DNA of 52,216 nt from Oceanobacillus massiliensis str. N'diop (GTDB taxonomy: Bacteria; Bacillota; Bacilli; Bacillales; Amphibacillaceae): contig NZ_HE610978.1 in assembly GCF_000285495.1 (NCBI RefSeq), positions 121,565 to 173,780 on the forward strand, read 5' to 3'. How positions within the stretch are numbered: the stretch's first letter is position 1; the number at the start of each line of letters is the position of its first letter. Shown here one piece after another: positions 34,716-43,467 of this stretch. The notes under the pieces were generated by a model. It was given only the letters and a program-made list of their open reading frames with translations, was not told where the DNA came from and did no database searches. The position numbers and the translations under genes were made by a program.

Positions 34716-36260
34716 TTACAGTGGAATGTTTCCATGTTTTTTAGCAGGGCGTTCCTCCCGCTTATGCTGAAGCATTTCCAGAGCCTGCATCAGTTTGATT
34801 CTCGTTTCCCTGGGATCTATGACATCGTCCACCATACCAAGGCCGGCAGCCACATATGGATTTGCGAATTTTTCACGGTATGTATCAATTTTTTCCTGTC
34901 TTAACAGAGCGGGATTAGCACTCTCCGCTATCTCTTTTGCGTAAATTATAGTTGCCGCACCTTCTGGGCCCATTACAGCAATCTCTGCATTTGGCCAGGC
35001 AAAGACCAGATCTGCTCCAATCGATTTACTGTTAAGGGCGACATATGCTCCCCCATAGGCCTTTCTTGTTATAACAGTAATTTTCGGTACGGTTGCCTCC
35101 GAATAGGCATACAGGATTTTCGCTCCATGACGGATAATTCCGGCATGTTCCTGTTTTACTCCCGGGAAAAACCCGGTAACATCTTCAAAGGTGATAATCG
35201 GAATATTGAACGAATCGCAAAAGCGAATAAACCGTGCTGCTTTGTCACTGGAATCGATGTCAAGTCCTCCAGCTAAATATTTGGGCTGATTACATACTAA
35301 TCCAATTGTCTCCCCCTTTATTCTGGCAAAACCAACGACAATATTTTTAGCGAAATGCTGGTGTACTTCCAAGAAACTTTCTGGGTCAACCACCTGTTCA
35401 ATGACATTTTTCACATCATACGGTCTTACCGCATGGAATGGTACAAGGTCTGTGATATCAGGACGTAATTCATCTTCCGGATTATTATAGGGGCGTTTCT
35501 CTGCCTTTCCTTTGTTGTTCGCAGGCAGATAGTCAATTAATTGACGAACGGCATCCAATGCTTCCTGTTCAGACTGGACTTGAAAATGCGCGTTGCCGCT
35601 TTTGCTATTATGTATGTGTGCACCGCCAAGATCTTCGGATGAAATCTGCTCCCCGGTCACAGTCTCAATCACTTTTGGACCTGTTATGAACATTTGGGAA
35701 GTCTTCTCAACCATGATGACAAAGTCGGTAATGGCGGGTGAATATACCGCTCCACCTGCACTCGGTCCCATAATCACCGAAATCTGCGGAATCACGCCTG
35801 AATAAATGGTATTGCGGTAGAATACTTGTCCATACCCATCCAGGGAAGATACACCTTCCTGAATTCTCGCTCCTCCCGAATCATTCAACCCAATAAAAGG
35901 AAATCCATTTTTTGCAGCAAGATCCATCACAGCGGCGATTTTTTTGCCATGCATTTCACCTAATGCACCTCCGTATACGGTAAAATCCTGAGCAAACAAA
36001 TAGATCGGTTTGCCATTGATTTTTCCGTATCCGGTTACAACTCCTTCCCCCTTGGCATGATGGTTGCCTATATCTTTTACCCGTGCTTCCATAAATGGAT
36101 TCAATTCGACAAATGAATCTTCATCAAGCAAATAATCAATGCGCTCTCTAGCTGTCATTTTCCCCTTCTCATGCTGTCTGTCAATTCGCTCATCGCCTCC
36201 ACCCAGGTGAACCTGCCTCCTTTTGTCATATAGCTCATTAATTTTGTCAAATATATCCAT
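34716..36260 (-). CDS. Propionyl/methylmalonyl-CoA carboxyltransferase beta subunit (YqjD-like)
   Basis: A 514-residue acyl-CoA carboxyltransferase with two crotonase-like halves. Motifs include GSGG-like oxyanion loops (SGGARIQEGV near 128-137; GPSAGGAVYSP near 165-175; RKAYGGAYVAL near 403-413). It transfers CO2 between biotin and propionyl-CoA or, in decarboxylases, from methylmalonyl-CoA. No biotin carboxylase gene lies in the window, so the partner is elsewhere. Its ATG overlaps the stop of the fused mutase/epimerase gene (TAATG), so it is in the mutase operon. Confidence 0.9.
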   Translation of the reverse strand: MDIFDKINELYDKRRQVHLGGGDERIDRQHEKGKMTARERIDYLLDEDSFVELNPFMEARVKDIGNHHAKGEGVVTGYGKINGKPIYLFAQDFTVYGGALGEMHGKKIAAVMDLAAKNGFPFIGLNDSGGARIQEGVSSLDGYGQVFYRNTIYSGVIPQISVIMGPSAGGAVYSPAITDFVIMVEKTSQMFITGPKVIETVTGEQISSEDLGGAHIHNSKSGNAHFQVQSEQEALDAVRQLIDYLPANNKGKAEKRPYNNPEDELRPDITDLVPFHAVRPYDVKNVIEQVVDPESFLEVHQHFAKNIVVGFARIKGETIGLVCNQPKYLAGGLDIDSSDKAARFIRFCDSFNIPIITFEDVTGFFPGVKQEHAGIIRHGAKILYAYSEATVPKITVITRKAYGGAYVALNSKSIGADLVFAWPNAEIAVMGPEGAATIIYAKEIAESANPALLRQEKIDTYREKFANPYVAAGLGMVDDVIDPRETRIKLMQALEMLQHKREERPAKKHGNIPL

Positions 36261-37081
36261 TAGCTGTCCCTTCTTTCATGCTGAATTAATTCAAAGAGTA
36301 CACCGTTTGCAGATTTTGGATGGATAAAAGCTACTTGACTATGATGTGCTCCTGCTGTTGGCTGTTCATTAATCAAGTGGATTTCCTGTCTTTTTAATTG
36401 CTGAATCCGACTGGATAGATCATCGACTTCCAAGGCGATATGATGAATCCCTTCTCCTTTTTTATCAAGGAATTTCCGGATTGCCGATGTTTCATTAGAT
36501 GGTTCCAAAAGCTCCAATCTGGTTTCTCCTATCTTAATGAATGCAACTTTTACACCCTCTGACTCTACATCCTCAACAGCCTCTAGTTGAAGACCTAGTT
36601 TGTCTGTATAAAACGGAAGTGCCAGATCAATATTTTCTACAGCTATTCCTATATGCGCAATTTTCCTGGGCTCTCCGACTGCATCTGTATCCGGATCAAT
36701 CAGGTCTTGAATATATGCAGCAAGGGAAGTAGTGGAAGACCCGCTTGTAAATATTTTTTTGATCCCTTGTTCAATCAAATATGGAATATCCTCACTCGGT
36801 ATTACACCACCGCCTATAACAGGAATCTCCGCTGCATTTCGCTTTTTGAGCTCCAAAATAACCTTTGGGAACAAACTGCGATGCGCTCCGGATAATGAAG
36901 AAAGTCCAATTACATCCACATCCTCTTGCACTGCTGCCTGGGCAATCTGAGCTGGTGATTGGCGAAGCCCTGTATAAATGACTTCCATCCCATGGTCCCT
37001 GAGTGCCTGGGCAATGACTAAAGCTCCTCTGTCATGCCCATCCAAACCTGGTTTTGCAACGAGAACACGTATTTTTTTCAT
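36260..37081 (-). CDS. Fused methylmalonyl-CoA mutase B12-binding subunit and methylmalonyl-CoA epimerase
   Basis: Two enzymes in one 273-residue chain. Residues 1-130 form a cobalamin-binding domain with the lower-ligand motif DGHDRG (residues 14-19) and the B12 pocket blocks GLSSLSG and VIGGGVIP. Residues 140-268 form a glyoxalase-fold epimerase (HIGIAVENIDLAL, ETRLELLEP, GIHHIALEV, NGVLFELIQ) like B. subtilis YqjC. The linker DLIDPDTDAVGEPRK joins them in frame with no homopolymer at the junction. It supplies the missing B12 half of the mutase at 37097 and the 2-epimerisation step before it. Confidence 0.9.
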   Translation of the reverse strand: MKKIRVLVAKPGLDGHDRGALVIAQALRDHGMEVIYTGLRQSPAQIAQAAVQEDVDVIGLSSLSGAHRSLFPKVILELKKRNAAEIPVIGGGVIPSEDIPYLIEQGIKKIFTSGSSTTSLAAYIQDLIDPDTDAVGEPRKIAHIGIAVENIDLALPFYTDKLGLQLEAVEDVESEGVKVAFIKIGETRLELLEPSNETSAIRKFLDKKGEGIHHIALEVDDLSSRIQQLKRQEIHLINEQPTAGAHHSQVAFIHPKSANGVLFELIQHERRDS

Positions 37082-37096
37082 TGCTTTCTCACTCCC

Positions 37097-38743
37097 TTAA
37101 ACACCAGTATATTCTCCAAACTCTTCCCGTAATACATTGCAGATCTCCCCAACGGAAGCATATACTCTCACCGCGTCTAAGATGTTGGGGATAAGATTGA
37201 TCTTCGGATTTCGGGCACTTTTTTTAAGGTTTGCCAATGCTTTGTCGACCGTCGCTTGATCCCTATTTTGGCGAACATGCAGCAAAGATTCAATCTGCCC
37301 GGTCTCAAGCGCTTCATCCACTTTCAGAATATCGGGATTTACCTCTTCATCCACTTTAAACTTGTTCAACCCTACAATGACCTCGTCCTCTTTTTCAATT
37401 TGCTTTTGAATTTCATAGGCATTTTGATGGATTTCGCGCTGCATATAGCCCTCTTCTATGGCTTGGACAGCTCCTCCCAAATCTTTTATCCTGTCCAAAT
37501 ACACATTTACTTCCCTTTCCATCTCATCTGTTAACGCTTCCATATAATAGGAACCTCCAAGCGGATCGATTGTATCGGCAACACCGCTTTCGTGGGCTAT
37601 AATCTGTTGGGTTCTAAGAGCAATCTGTGCCGACTCTTCAGTGGGCAGGGATAACGCTTCATCCCGTGAATTTGTATGCAGACTTTGTGTGCCTCCCATG
37701 ACGGCTGCAAGTGCTTGGATGGTAACACGTACAATATTGTTATCCGGCTGTTGTGCAGTAAGTGTCGATCCACCGGTTTGTGTATGGAACCGCAGCTTCC
37801 AGCTTTTTGGATCCTTCGCCTGATAGTGTTCTTTCATAATCTTGGCCCAGATTCTTCTGGATGCGCGGAACTTTGCCACTTCTTCAAAAAAGTTGTTGTG
37901 TGCATTGAAGAAAAAGGCAAGCCTTGGCGCAAAAGAATCAACATCCAGACCTGAATCAATGGCGGCATCTACATATGCCACCCCATTGGCAAGCGTAAAG
38001 GCAGCTTCCTGTACCGCATTCGAGCCCGCTTCCCGGATATGGTATCCGGAAATACTGATTGTATTGAATTTCGGAACGTATTCCTGACAGTATTCAAAAA
38101 TATTGGTGATTAATCTCATGGATGGTTTTGGCGGGAAAATATAAGTTCCTCTGGCAATATACTCTTTTAGAATATCATTTTGGATAGTGCCAGTTAGCTT
38201 ACCGGGGTCTACACCCTGTTTCTCTCCTACTGCAATATACATGCATAGCAAAACTGCAGCAGGAGCGTTTATTGTCATGGAAGTACTGACTTTATCCAGT
38301 GGTATATTGTCAAGCAATTGTTCCATATCTTTCAGCGTATCGATAGCAACACCTACCTTGCCCACTTCCCCCTCTGACATCACGTCATCGGAGTCATATC
38401 CGATCTGGGTTGGTAAATCAAAGGCAACGGAAAGACCGGTTTGACCTTGATCAAGCAAATAGCGAAACCGCTTATTGGTTTCTGCAGCAGAGCCAAATCC
38501 AGCATATTGACGCATTGTCCAGAATCGGCTGCGGTACATGGTAGGCTGTATTCCCCTCGTATATGGATATTGTCCAGGATAGCCTGGGCTGTTTATGCTG
38601 CCTTCATTGTCATATAGACGCTCAATATCAGAGCCAGAGGAGGTAGTAAACATTTCTTTCCGTTCAGGAAAGCGCTTTAAAGTTTTGGAAACAGAAGCTG
38701 CCCATTGTTCTCTTTGCGATTCATCAAGCTTTTTTTCGTCCAT
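37097..38743 (-). CDS. Methylmalonyl-CoA mutase large (catalytic) subunit
   Basis: A 548-residue TIM-barrel mutase domain without its own B12-binding domain, as in archaeal and some Bacillaceae two-part mutases. Motifs: [18 protein letters not shown] near 67-84 (Tyr, as in methylmalonyl- rather than isobutyryl-CoA mutases), [11 protein letters not shown] near 228-238, [15 protein letters not shown] near 316-330 and [16 protein letters not shown]. Its partner domain is the fused protein directly downstream. Together they convert methylmalonyl-CoA to succinyl-CoA. No meaB-type G-protein chaperone gene is adjacent. GGAGGGACC before ATG. Confidence 0.92.
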   Translation of the reverse strand: MDEKKLDESQREQWAASVSKTLKRFPERKEMFTTSSGSDIERLYDNEGSINSPGYPGQYPYTRGIQPTMYRSRFWTMRQYAGFGSAAETNKRFRYLLDQGQTGLSVAFDLPTQIGYDSDDVMSEGEVGKVGVAIDTLKDMEQLLDNIPLDKVSTSMTINAPAAVLLCMYIAVGEKQGVDPGKLTGTIQNDILKEYIARGTYIFPPKPSMRLITNIFEYCQEYVPKFNTISISGYHIREAGSNAVQEAAFTLANGVAYVDAAIDSGLDVDSFAPRLAFFFNAHNNFFEEVAKFRASRRIWAKIMKEHYQAKDPKSWKLRFHTQTGGSTLTAQQPDNNIVRVTIQALAAVMGGTQSLHTNSRDEALSLPTEESAQIALRTQQIIAHESGVADTIDPLGGSYYMEALTDEMEREVNVYLDRIKDLGGAVQAIEEGYMQREIHQNAYEIQKQIEKEDEVIVGLNKFKVDEEVNPDILKVDEALETGQIESLLHVRQNRDQATVDKALANLKKSARNPKINLIPNILDAVRVYASVGEICNVLREEFGEYTGV

Positions 38744-38868
38744 TATGGTCCCTCCTTATTTCTAATTTTATCTATTCATTATATTTTCAATCTTTTTTTA
38801 ATACTTGTCCATATTAAATTTTCACGATAGAATAAATATAAGCAATATGAACCAAAGGAGGACTTATT

Positions 38869-39006
38869 TTGGCTACTAAAAGTAATTATAAGAATAATAC
38901 GAAAAAAAGATCGAAACGTGAACGCAGAAATAAAATTATTGTATATATCATGATTATCCTGATGCTGCTTTCCTCACTAACCTATGGACTTTCATTTTTC
39001 ATCTGA
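38869..39006 (+). CDS. Prli42-like small membrane peptide
   Basis: A 45-residue peptide: a very basic N-terminus (TKKRSKRERRNK) and one C-terminal helix (VYIMIILMLLSSLTYGLSFF). The tail resembles Prli42, the tiny membrane anchor linked to the stressosome in Listeria and relatives, by the pattern VxYIMI...LLS-L-GLSFF. It starts with TTG behind AAAGGAGG at ideal spacing. The basic extension is longer than in the 31-residue Listeria peptide. A hairpin terminator follows. The role is inferred from similarity only. Confidence 0.7.
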   Translation: MATKSNYKNNTKKRSKRERRNKIIVYIMIILMLLSSLTYGLSFFI

Positions 39007-39033
39007 TTATATAATAGGATTCTGAATGGATGG

Positions 39034-39062
39034 AAGACCGGTTGTTTACAGCCGGTCTTTTA
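39034..39062. terminator. Terminator between the small peptide gene and the yqjA-like gene
   Basis: AAGACCGG and CCGGTCTT pair around a ten-base loop, followed by TTTT on the plus strand. It serves the plus-strand peptide gene and overlaps the 3' end of the minus-strand gene. Confidence 0.75.
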
Positions 39063-40035
39063 TCTTGTTGTCCTTTAAGCTTAAGTTGACATCACTTTTT
39101 TTGAACTTCTGTTTTATAATCAAATAATCTTCAATTTCATGAAGCAATTGAAATAGATTTGCCCTTGTCTCAAATTCTTCCCTTGTTGCTGGAAGCTCCA
39201 CCTTATTAAATTCCTCTCTCAGCTCTTTTAATTCATCAAGAAACAGGATGGCAGTATTGCCGGGGTGGACCGAATCTGATAACCCTTCGAAAAAGTCGGC
39301 AATTTTTTGTGAAATGGTATCTGAATTAGGTAAATTCGTTACAAGTGGCAGCATTTGTTTCAATAATTCATATTGACTTATACGCATATAGAAATAATCA
39401 CGATACGGATGTTTGTTTCTTAACAGGTGATTCTCTCTATCTCTCTCGACCAAGTGGATGGCATCTGTCAGGATATCCTCACTCTCAGTAATTTCTTTAC
39501 CATTCCAGCTGGTATCCTTATATCTAATATAGCGTGAATATTCAAATAAAATAACCCGGAAATTTTCTTCCAGCTTTTGCTGCTTATCCTTTATCGTCTT
39601 ATCCAAACTTGGCATATATAGATTTAACAGCAGTCCTGTGCCAATACCGACAATAATCAGCAGGTACTGGTCCACCAGGGATGTTACTGTAATATGGGAA
39701 GAACTGTATAAATTTAAAATGACGACCGAACTGGTGGAAATCCCAGGTGTCACCTTCAGTAATACTGTAGTTGGAATAAATAGTCCCAGCATCAGGCAAA
39801 GAACTAACGGATGATAGCCTAACAGTTCAAAAAACACCAAAGAAAATATGCTTGCTACAATACACGCCAGAAATCGATGCCATGCACTGAAAAAGGATCT
39901 TTTCCTGGATGGCTGGATACATAGAATGGTCAGAATTCCAGCCGATACAAAATTTGTCAGTCCCAATAATTGAGCAATCGTAACGGAAAGAGGTGTTCCA
40001 ATTGCTGTTTTTATTGTCCGATAACCAATCTTCAC
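39046..40035 (-). CDS. Aromatic acid exporter family protein (YqjA-like)
   Basis: A 329-residue protein with four to five membrane helices in residues 15-165 and a long cytoplasmic helical domain (170-329). This is the layout of ArAE/FUSC-like proteins, and B. subtilis YqjA lies in the same neighbourhood. Substrate unknown. GCGAGGAGAAG is placed for the GTG at 40035; the in-frame TTG six codons upstream is inside that site. Confidence 0.8.
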   Translation of the reverse strand: MKIGYRTIKTAIGTPLSVTIAQLLGLTNFVSAGILTILCIQPSRKRSFFSAWHRFLACIVASIFSLVFFELLGYHPLVLCLMLGLFIPTTVLLKVTPGISTSSVVILNLYSSSHITVTSLVDQYLLIIVGIGTGLLLNLYMPSLDKTIKDKQQKLEENFRVILFEYSRYIRYKDTSWNGKEITESEDILTDAIHLVERDRENHLLRNKHPYRDYFYMRISQYELLKQMLPLVTNLPNSDTISQKIADFFEGLSDSVHPGNTAILFLDELKELREEFNKVELPATREEFETRANLFQLLHEIEDYLIIKQKFKKSDVNLSLKDNKIKDRL

Positions 40036-40069
40036 TTGTACTTCTCCTCGCAAAAACAGTGATATGTAT

Positions 40070-40108
40070 AAAATGAGACTGTCAATCTTATACGTGGCAG
40101 CCTCATTT
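40070..40108 (-). terminator. Terminator after the bacilliredoxin gene
   Basis: AAATGAG plus CTG and CAG plus CTCATTT form a ten-pair stem with one internal mismatch and a long loop. The minus-strand continuation is T-rich (CTCATTTTATAC). It lies 16 bases past the stop codon at 40125. Confidence 0.6.
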
Positions 40109-40124
40109 AAGTGCTATTCAGTTA

Positions 40125-40556
40125 TTAAAATTCTTCACAATGTTCGTCGAAGACACTCTGCAATTTACTTGTCACTTCCATCGCGCTGTGTCCTTCAATA
40201 TCGTGACGTTCTAGCATTGTCACGATTTTACCGTCCTTCATTAATGCAAAAGATGGCGATGATGGCGGGAATCCCTCAAAATACTGACGTGCTTTCTCTG
40301 TTGCTTCTTGATCCTGTCCAGCAAATACCGTTACTAAATGATCTGGACGCTTGTCGAAATGAATGGAGTTTGCTGCAGCCGGACGAGCAACTCCTCCCGC
40401 ACAACCACATGTAGAATTGACCATCACAAGTGTAGTACCTTCCCGATTCAATGCAGCATCTACATCTTCAGGGTTTCTTAATTCTTCATAACCTGCTTCT
40501 TTTATATCTTTGCGTGCAGCATCTACAACATCCTGCATGAACAAATTAAAATCCAT
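40125..40556 (-). CDS. BrxA/BrxB-family bacilliredoxin (YqiW-like)
   Basis: A 143-residue thioredoxin-fold protein of the DUF1094 family, de-bacillithiolating proteins with the CGC active site (NSTCGCAGG near residues 51-59). Blocks [18 protein letters not shown] and [13 protein letters not shown] are typical. Its presence implies the cell makes bacillithiol. ATG 40556 has the better spacing from AAAGGG; the ATG four codons earlier directly abuts that site. It stands alone beside the inverted-repeat element. Confidence 0.92.
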   Translation of the reverse strand: MDFNLFMQDVVDAARKDIKEAGYEELRNPEDVDAALNREGTTLVMVNSTCGCAGGVARPAAANSIHFDKRPDHLVTVFAGQDQEATEKARQYFEGFPPSSPSFALMKDGKIVTMLERHDIEGHSAMEVTSKLQSVFDEHCEEF

Positions 40557-40702
40557 ATTATTATCCATCCCTTTACATGTAAATTGTCTTGCTTTCATAA
40601 GCTTACCAAGATAGGAACAAATTTTCAATTTAAAATGTTTACGATTTTTTTATCGGAACTCATTTTTCTTAAGGATTATTGTTTTTGAACACAATCTTTA
40701 TA
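40557..40702. other. Spacer upstream of the bacilliredoxin gene
   Basis: AT-rich leader region, presumably with the promoter of the minus-strand bacilliredoxin gene. No element stands out clearly. Confidence 0.4.
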
Positions 40703-41127
40703 AACTATGACGTAACGGCAACGGCCGATTTCCGCTCCGGGCAGTCGCTTTCCGCGGCGGGCGCTCTCAGCTTCCTCAGAAGCAAAACCGGCTTCTTGCG
40801 GGATCTTCAGCTGTTGCTTTTCCCGCTGGAGTCGACTGCCCTGCGCTCCAATCCATCAGCTTCATAATTGAATATAGTAAATCGATTCAGAAAACCGAAT
40901 CACAACGGAGGAAATACACGGAGACTCCTTGAAATTGCATTCGCAATTTCTGCGTGCGATGTCTTGCTGACGCAGCCTTCCTTGTCCTGCGGGAAAAGCG
41001 AAGACGCTAAGACCCCACAGAGAGCGAACTTTGCGAGCGAGGAGGCTTAGTGCGAGCCCGCGGAAAGCGCAGTGTATTTCCGGAGCGGGGATAAAGCACC
41101 AATCCTTTCCTGTTACGTCGCAGTTTG
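40703..41127. repeat. Pair of inverted GC-rich repeat copies forming a large imperfect palindrome
   Basis: The left arm begins AAACTATGACGTAAC (about 40702) and the right arm ends with the complement of AAACTGCGACGTAAC (about 41126). Further paired blocks in the same order are CCGCTCCGG, CGCTTTCCGCGG, then AGC(T/C)TCCTC and GCTTTTCCCGC. So two diverged copies of one element of roughly 150-200 bp face each other around a centre of about 60 bp (near 40860-40920). GC content is far above the flanks. No protein signature is visible; short frames across it are not credible genes. A transcript through it would fold into a very long stem. Confidence 0.85.
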
Positions 41128-41177
41128 TATTAATTGTGATAATCAAACACTTGAAAGAGATTTTCTGTATTGCTTGC

Positions 41178-42446
41178 TCAATATAGGTTTATAGTCTGTT
41201 CATTCATATCTTCCAGGGTTTTCTTGACATGTGCAAGGAATCTTCCACAGACAAGACCATCAAGTATTCGATGATCCAGCGACAGGGATAAATTCACCAT
41301 ATCACGTGCAGCAAACATGTCATTGATAATGACAGGACGTTTTACAATTGATTCAACCTGTAAAATGGCAGCCTGTGGATGGTTGATTACGCCCATCGAC
41401 GAAATGGAACCAAATGAACCAGTATTATTGACTGTAAATGTTCCACCTTGCATATCTTCCGGTGTCAATTTTCCGGTTCTTGCTTTCGCGGCGAGCTGAT
41501 GAATATCGCGGGCAATCGCTTTAATGGTTTTCTCATCAGCGTGTTTGATGACCGGCACAAAAAGTTCATTCTCTTTTGCAACAGCAATCGACAGATGGAT
41601 ATCCTTTTTCTGGATGATTTTGTCTCCAGCCCACATACTGTTCAGCTGCGGATATTGTTTCAGGGCCTGAGCAACAGCTTTGACGAAAAAGGCAAAAAAG
41701 GTAAGTCCATATCCTTCCTGCTTTTTGAAATCATCTTTCACTGTGTTGCGATATTTAACAAGCTCTGTAACATCAACCTCCACCGTCATCCATGCGTGTG
41801 GGATCTCCTGTTTCGATTTAACCATATTCTGTGCAATCACTTTTCTGATGCCTTTAACAGGAATTTCAATATCCCCTGTTTGTAATTCGTGATTGACTGC
41901 GGGTTCTGCTTCAGTAGAATCGGAATTGTTTTTGGAATTCAATTGTGGCGTCTGATTCTGCTTGTTCTTAGTCCCAGAAGCAATTATCTTTTCCAGGTCC
42001 TTCCTTGTAATCCGGCCGCCTCGTCCAGTACCCGTTACCTCCTTCAGATCGATGTCATGCTCTTGCGCCATAGTGAGTACTGCAGGCGAATATCTTTTTT
42101 TCATCGAGTCATCGGCAAAATGAGAATCGTTAGAGTCCGTTCGGCTGCTGGCTTTTGCCTCCCCTAAAACAGGTGTTGGATTATCGCCTTTATGGATATC
42201 CTTATTGTCTGTTTCGATATAGCAGATCAGTTCCCCAACAGCAACGGTTTCACCATCTGCTGCCACAATTTCCTTAATCGTGCCTGCAAAGGATGATGGT
42301 ACTTCAGCATTCACTTTGTCTGTCATTACTTCGGCTATCGGATCGTACTTGTTCACTTTATCCCCTGCCTGAACCAGCCAGGTGCTTATTGTACCTTCAT
42401 TTACGCTTTCTCCAAGTTTGGGCATCGTAATCTTTTCGGTAGGCAC
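41178..42446 (-). CDS. bkdB: Branched-chain alpha-keto acid dehydrogenase E2 (lipoamide acyltransferase)
   Basis: Core of the BKD complex, 422 residues. Lipoyl domain at 1-77 with lipoyl-Lys44 in MTDKVNAE, an E1/E3-binding domain at about 117-155 (YSPAVLTMAQEHDIDL), and the catalytic acyltransferase domain ending with the HxxxDG motif in SLDHRILDG near residue 393. It transfers branched acyl groups from E1 to CoA. GTG start behind GGAGGGATAAC. Last gene of the bkd operon; the B. subtilis name is bkdB. Confidence 0.94.
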   Translation of the reverse strand: MPTEKITMPKLGESVNEGTISTWLVQAGDKVNKYDPIAEVMTDKVNAEVPSSFAGTIKEIVAADGETVAVGELICYIETDNKDIHKGDNPTPVLGEAKASSRTDSNDSHFADDSMKKRYSPAVLTMAQEHDIDLKEVTGTGRGGRITRKDLEKIIASGTKNKQNQTPQLNSKNNSDSTEAEPAVNHELQTGDIEIPVKGIRKVIAQNMVKSKQEIPHAWMTVEVDVTELVKYRNTVKDDFKKQEGYGLTFFAFFVKAVAQALKQYPQLNSMWAGDKIIQKKDIHLSIAVAKENELFVPVIKHADEKTIKAIARDIHQLAAKARTGKLTPEDMQGGTFTVNNTGSFGSISSMGVINHPQAAILQVESIVKRPVIINDMFAARDMVNLSLSLDHRILDGLVCGRFLAHVKKTLEDMNEQTINLY

Positions 42447-42469
42447 TGTTATCCCTCCATTTCCAATTA

Positions 42470-43453
42470 TTAATATGCGGCTAAATCACGCATCGCTTTT
42501 TCCACTTTGTCTGGATTCATCATAAAATACTTTTCCATTGGGGGTGCATATGGCATTGATGGAACATCAGGGCCTGCAAGTCTTTGGATTGGAGCATCCA
42601 AATCAAATAGGCAATTTTCGGCAATGATTGCCGCTACTTCACCGATAATGCTGCCTTCTTTATTGTCTTCCGTTATAAGCAGTACTTTTCCTGTCTTTTT
42701 GGCGGCTTCAATGATGGCTTCCTGATCAAGCGGATAAACGGTGCGCAAATCAAGAACATGCGCCTCTATGCCATCCTCAGCTAATTTTTCAGCTGCCTGC
42801 AGGGCAAAATGGACACATAATCCATATGTTATAACGGTAATGTCATCTCCATTCCGTTTCACATCCGCTTTTCCGATTGGAAGAACATAATCCTCCTCAG
42901 GTACTTCCCCCTTTAAGAGACGATATGCCCGTTTATGCTCAAAAAATAGGACAGGGTCGTTATCACGGATGGCCGCTTTAAGTAATCCTTTTACATCATA
43001 TGGTGTCGAGGGCATTACTATTTTCAAACCTGGCTGATTTGCAAACACCGCTTCAACAGACTGTGAATGATAAAGTGCTCCATGAACACCGCCGCCATAT
43101 GGTGCGCGAATCGTAATCGGTGCACTCCAGTCATTGTTTGAACGATAACGCATTTTCGCAGCTTCTGAGATGATCTGGTTAACTGCCGGCATGATAAAAT
43201 CAGCAAACTGCATTTCTGCAACTGGACGCATTCCATACATTGCTGCACCAATACCGACACCTGCTATTGCTGATTCTGCAAGCGGTGTATCCAGCACCCT
43301 ATATTCTCCAAATTCGTCAAACAATCCGTCTGTAGCCCGGAATACTCCACCTTTCTTACCAACATCTTCCCCTAAAATAAACACCTCTTCGTCACGCTGC
43401 ATCTCTTCTCTTAATGCAGTTGTGATTGCTTGAATATAAGTCATTACAGGCAT
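42470..43453 (-). CDS. bkdAB: Branched-chain alpha-keto acid dehydrogenase E1 beta
   Basis: A 327-residue beta subunit of the thiamine-dependent decarboxylase. Motifs: EDVGKKGGVFRAT near 29-41, ESAIAGVGIGAAMYGMRPVAEMQF near the TPP pocket, and the transketolase C-terminal domain. With BkdAA it decarboxylates the 2-oxo acids from Val, Ile and Leu. GGGGGATCATA before the ATG; 14 bases from bkdAA. Confidence 0.95.
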   Translation of the reverse strand: MPVMTYIQAITTALREEMQRDEEVFILGEDVGKKGGVFRATDGLFDEFGEYRVLDTPLAESAIAGVGIGAAMYGMRPVAEMQFADFIMPAVNQIISEAAKMRYRSNNDWSAPITIRAPYGGGVHGALYHSQSVEAVFANQPGLKIVMPSTPYDVKGLLKAAIRDNDPVLFFEHKRAYRLLKGEVPEEDYVLPIGKADVKRNGDDITVITYGLCVHFALQAAEKLAEDGIEAHVLDLRTVYPLDQEAIIEAAKKTGKVLLITEDNKEGSIIGEVAAIIAENCLFDLDAPIQRLAGPDVPSMPYAPPMEKYFMMNPDKVEKAMRDLAAY

Positions 43454-43467
43454 TATGATCCCCCTTC

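Noticed and set aside
38660-38680. CcpA (cre) site at the start of the mutase gene
   Set aside because: The sequence around AAAGCGCTTT misses the cre consensus at two key positions and lies inside coding sequence.
40679-41146. Short open frames across the inverted repeat (about 60-95 codons on both strands)
   Set aside because: They follow the repeat arms, lack ribosome-binding sites and share no protein features; the paired structure is better explained as a DNA or RNA repeat.
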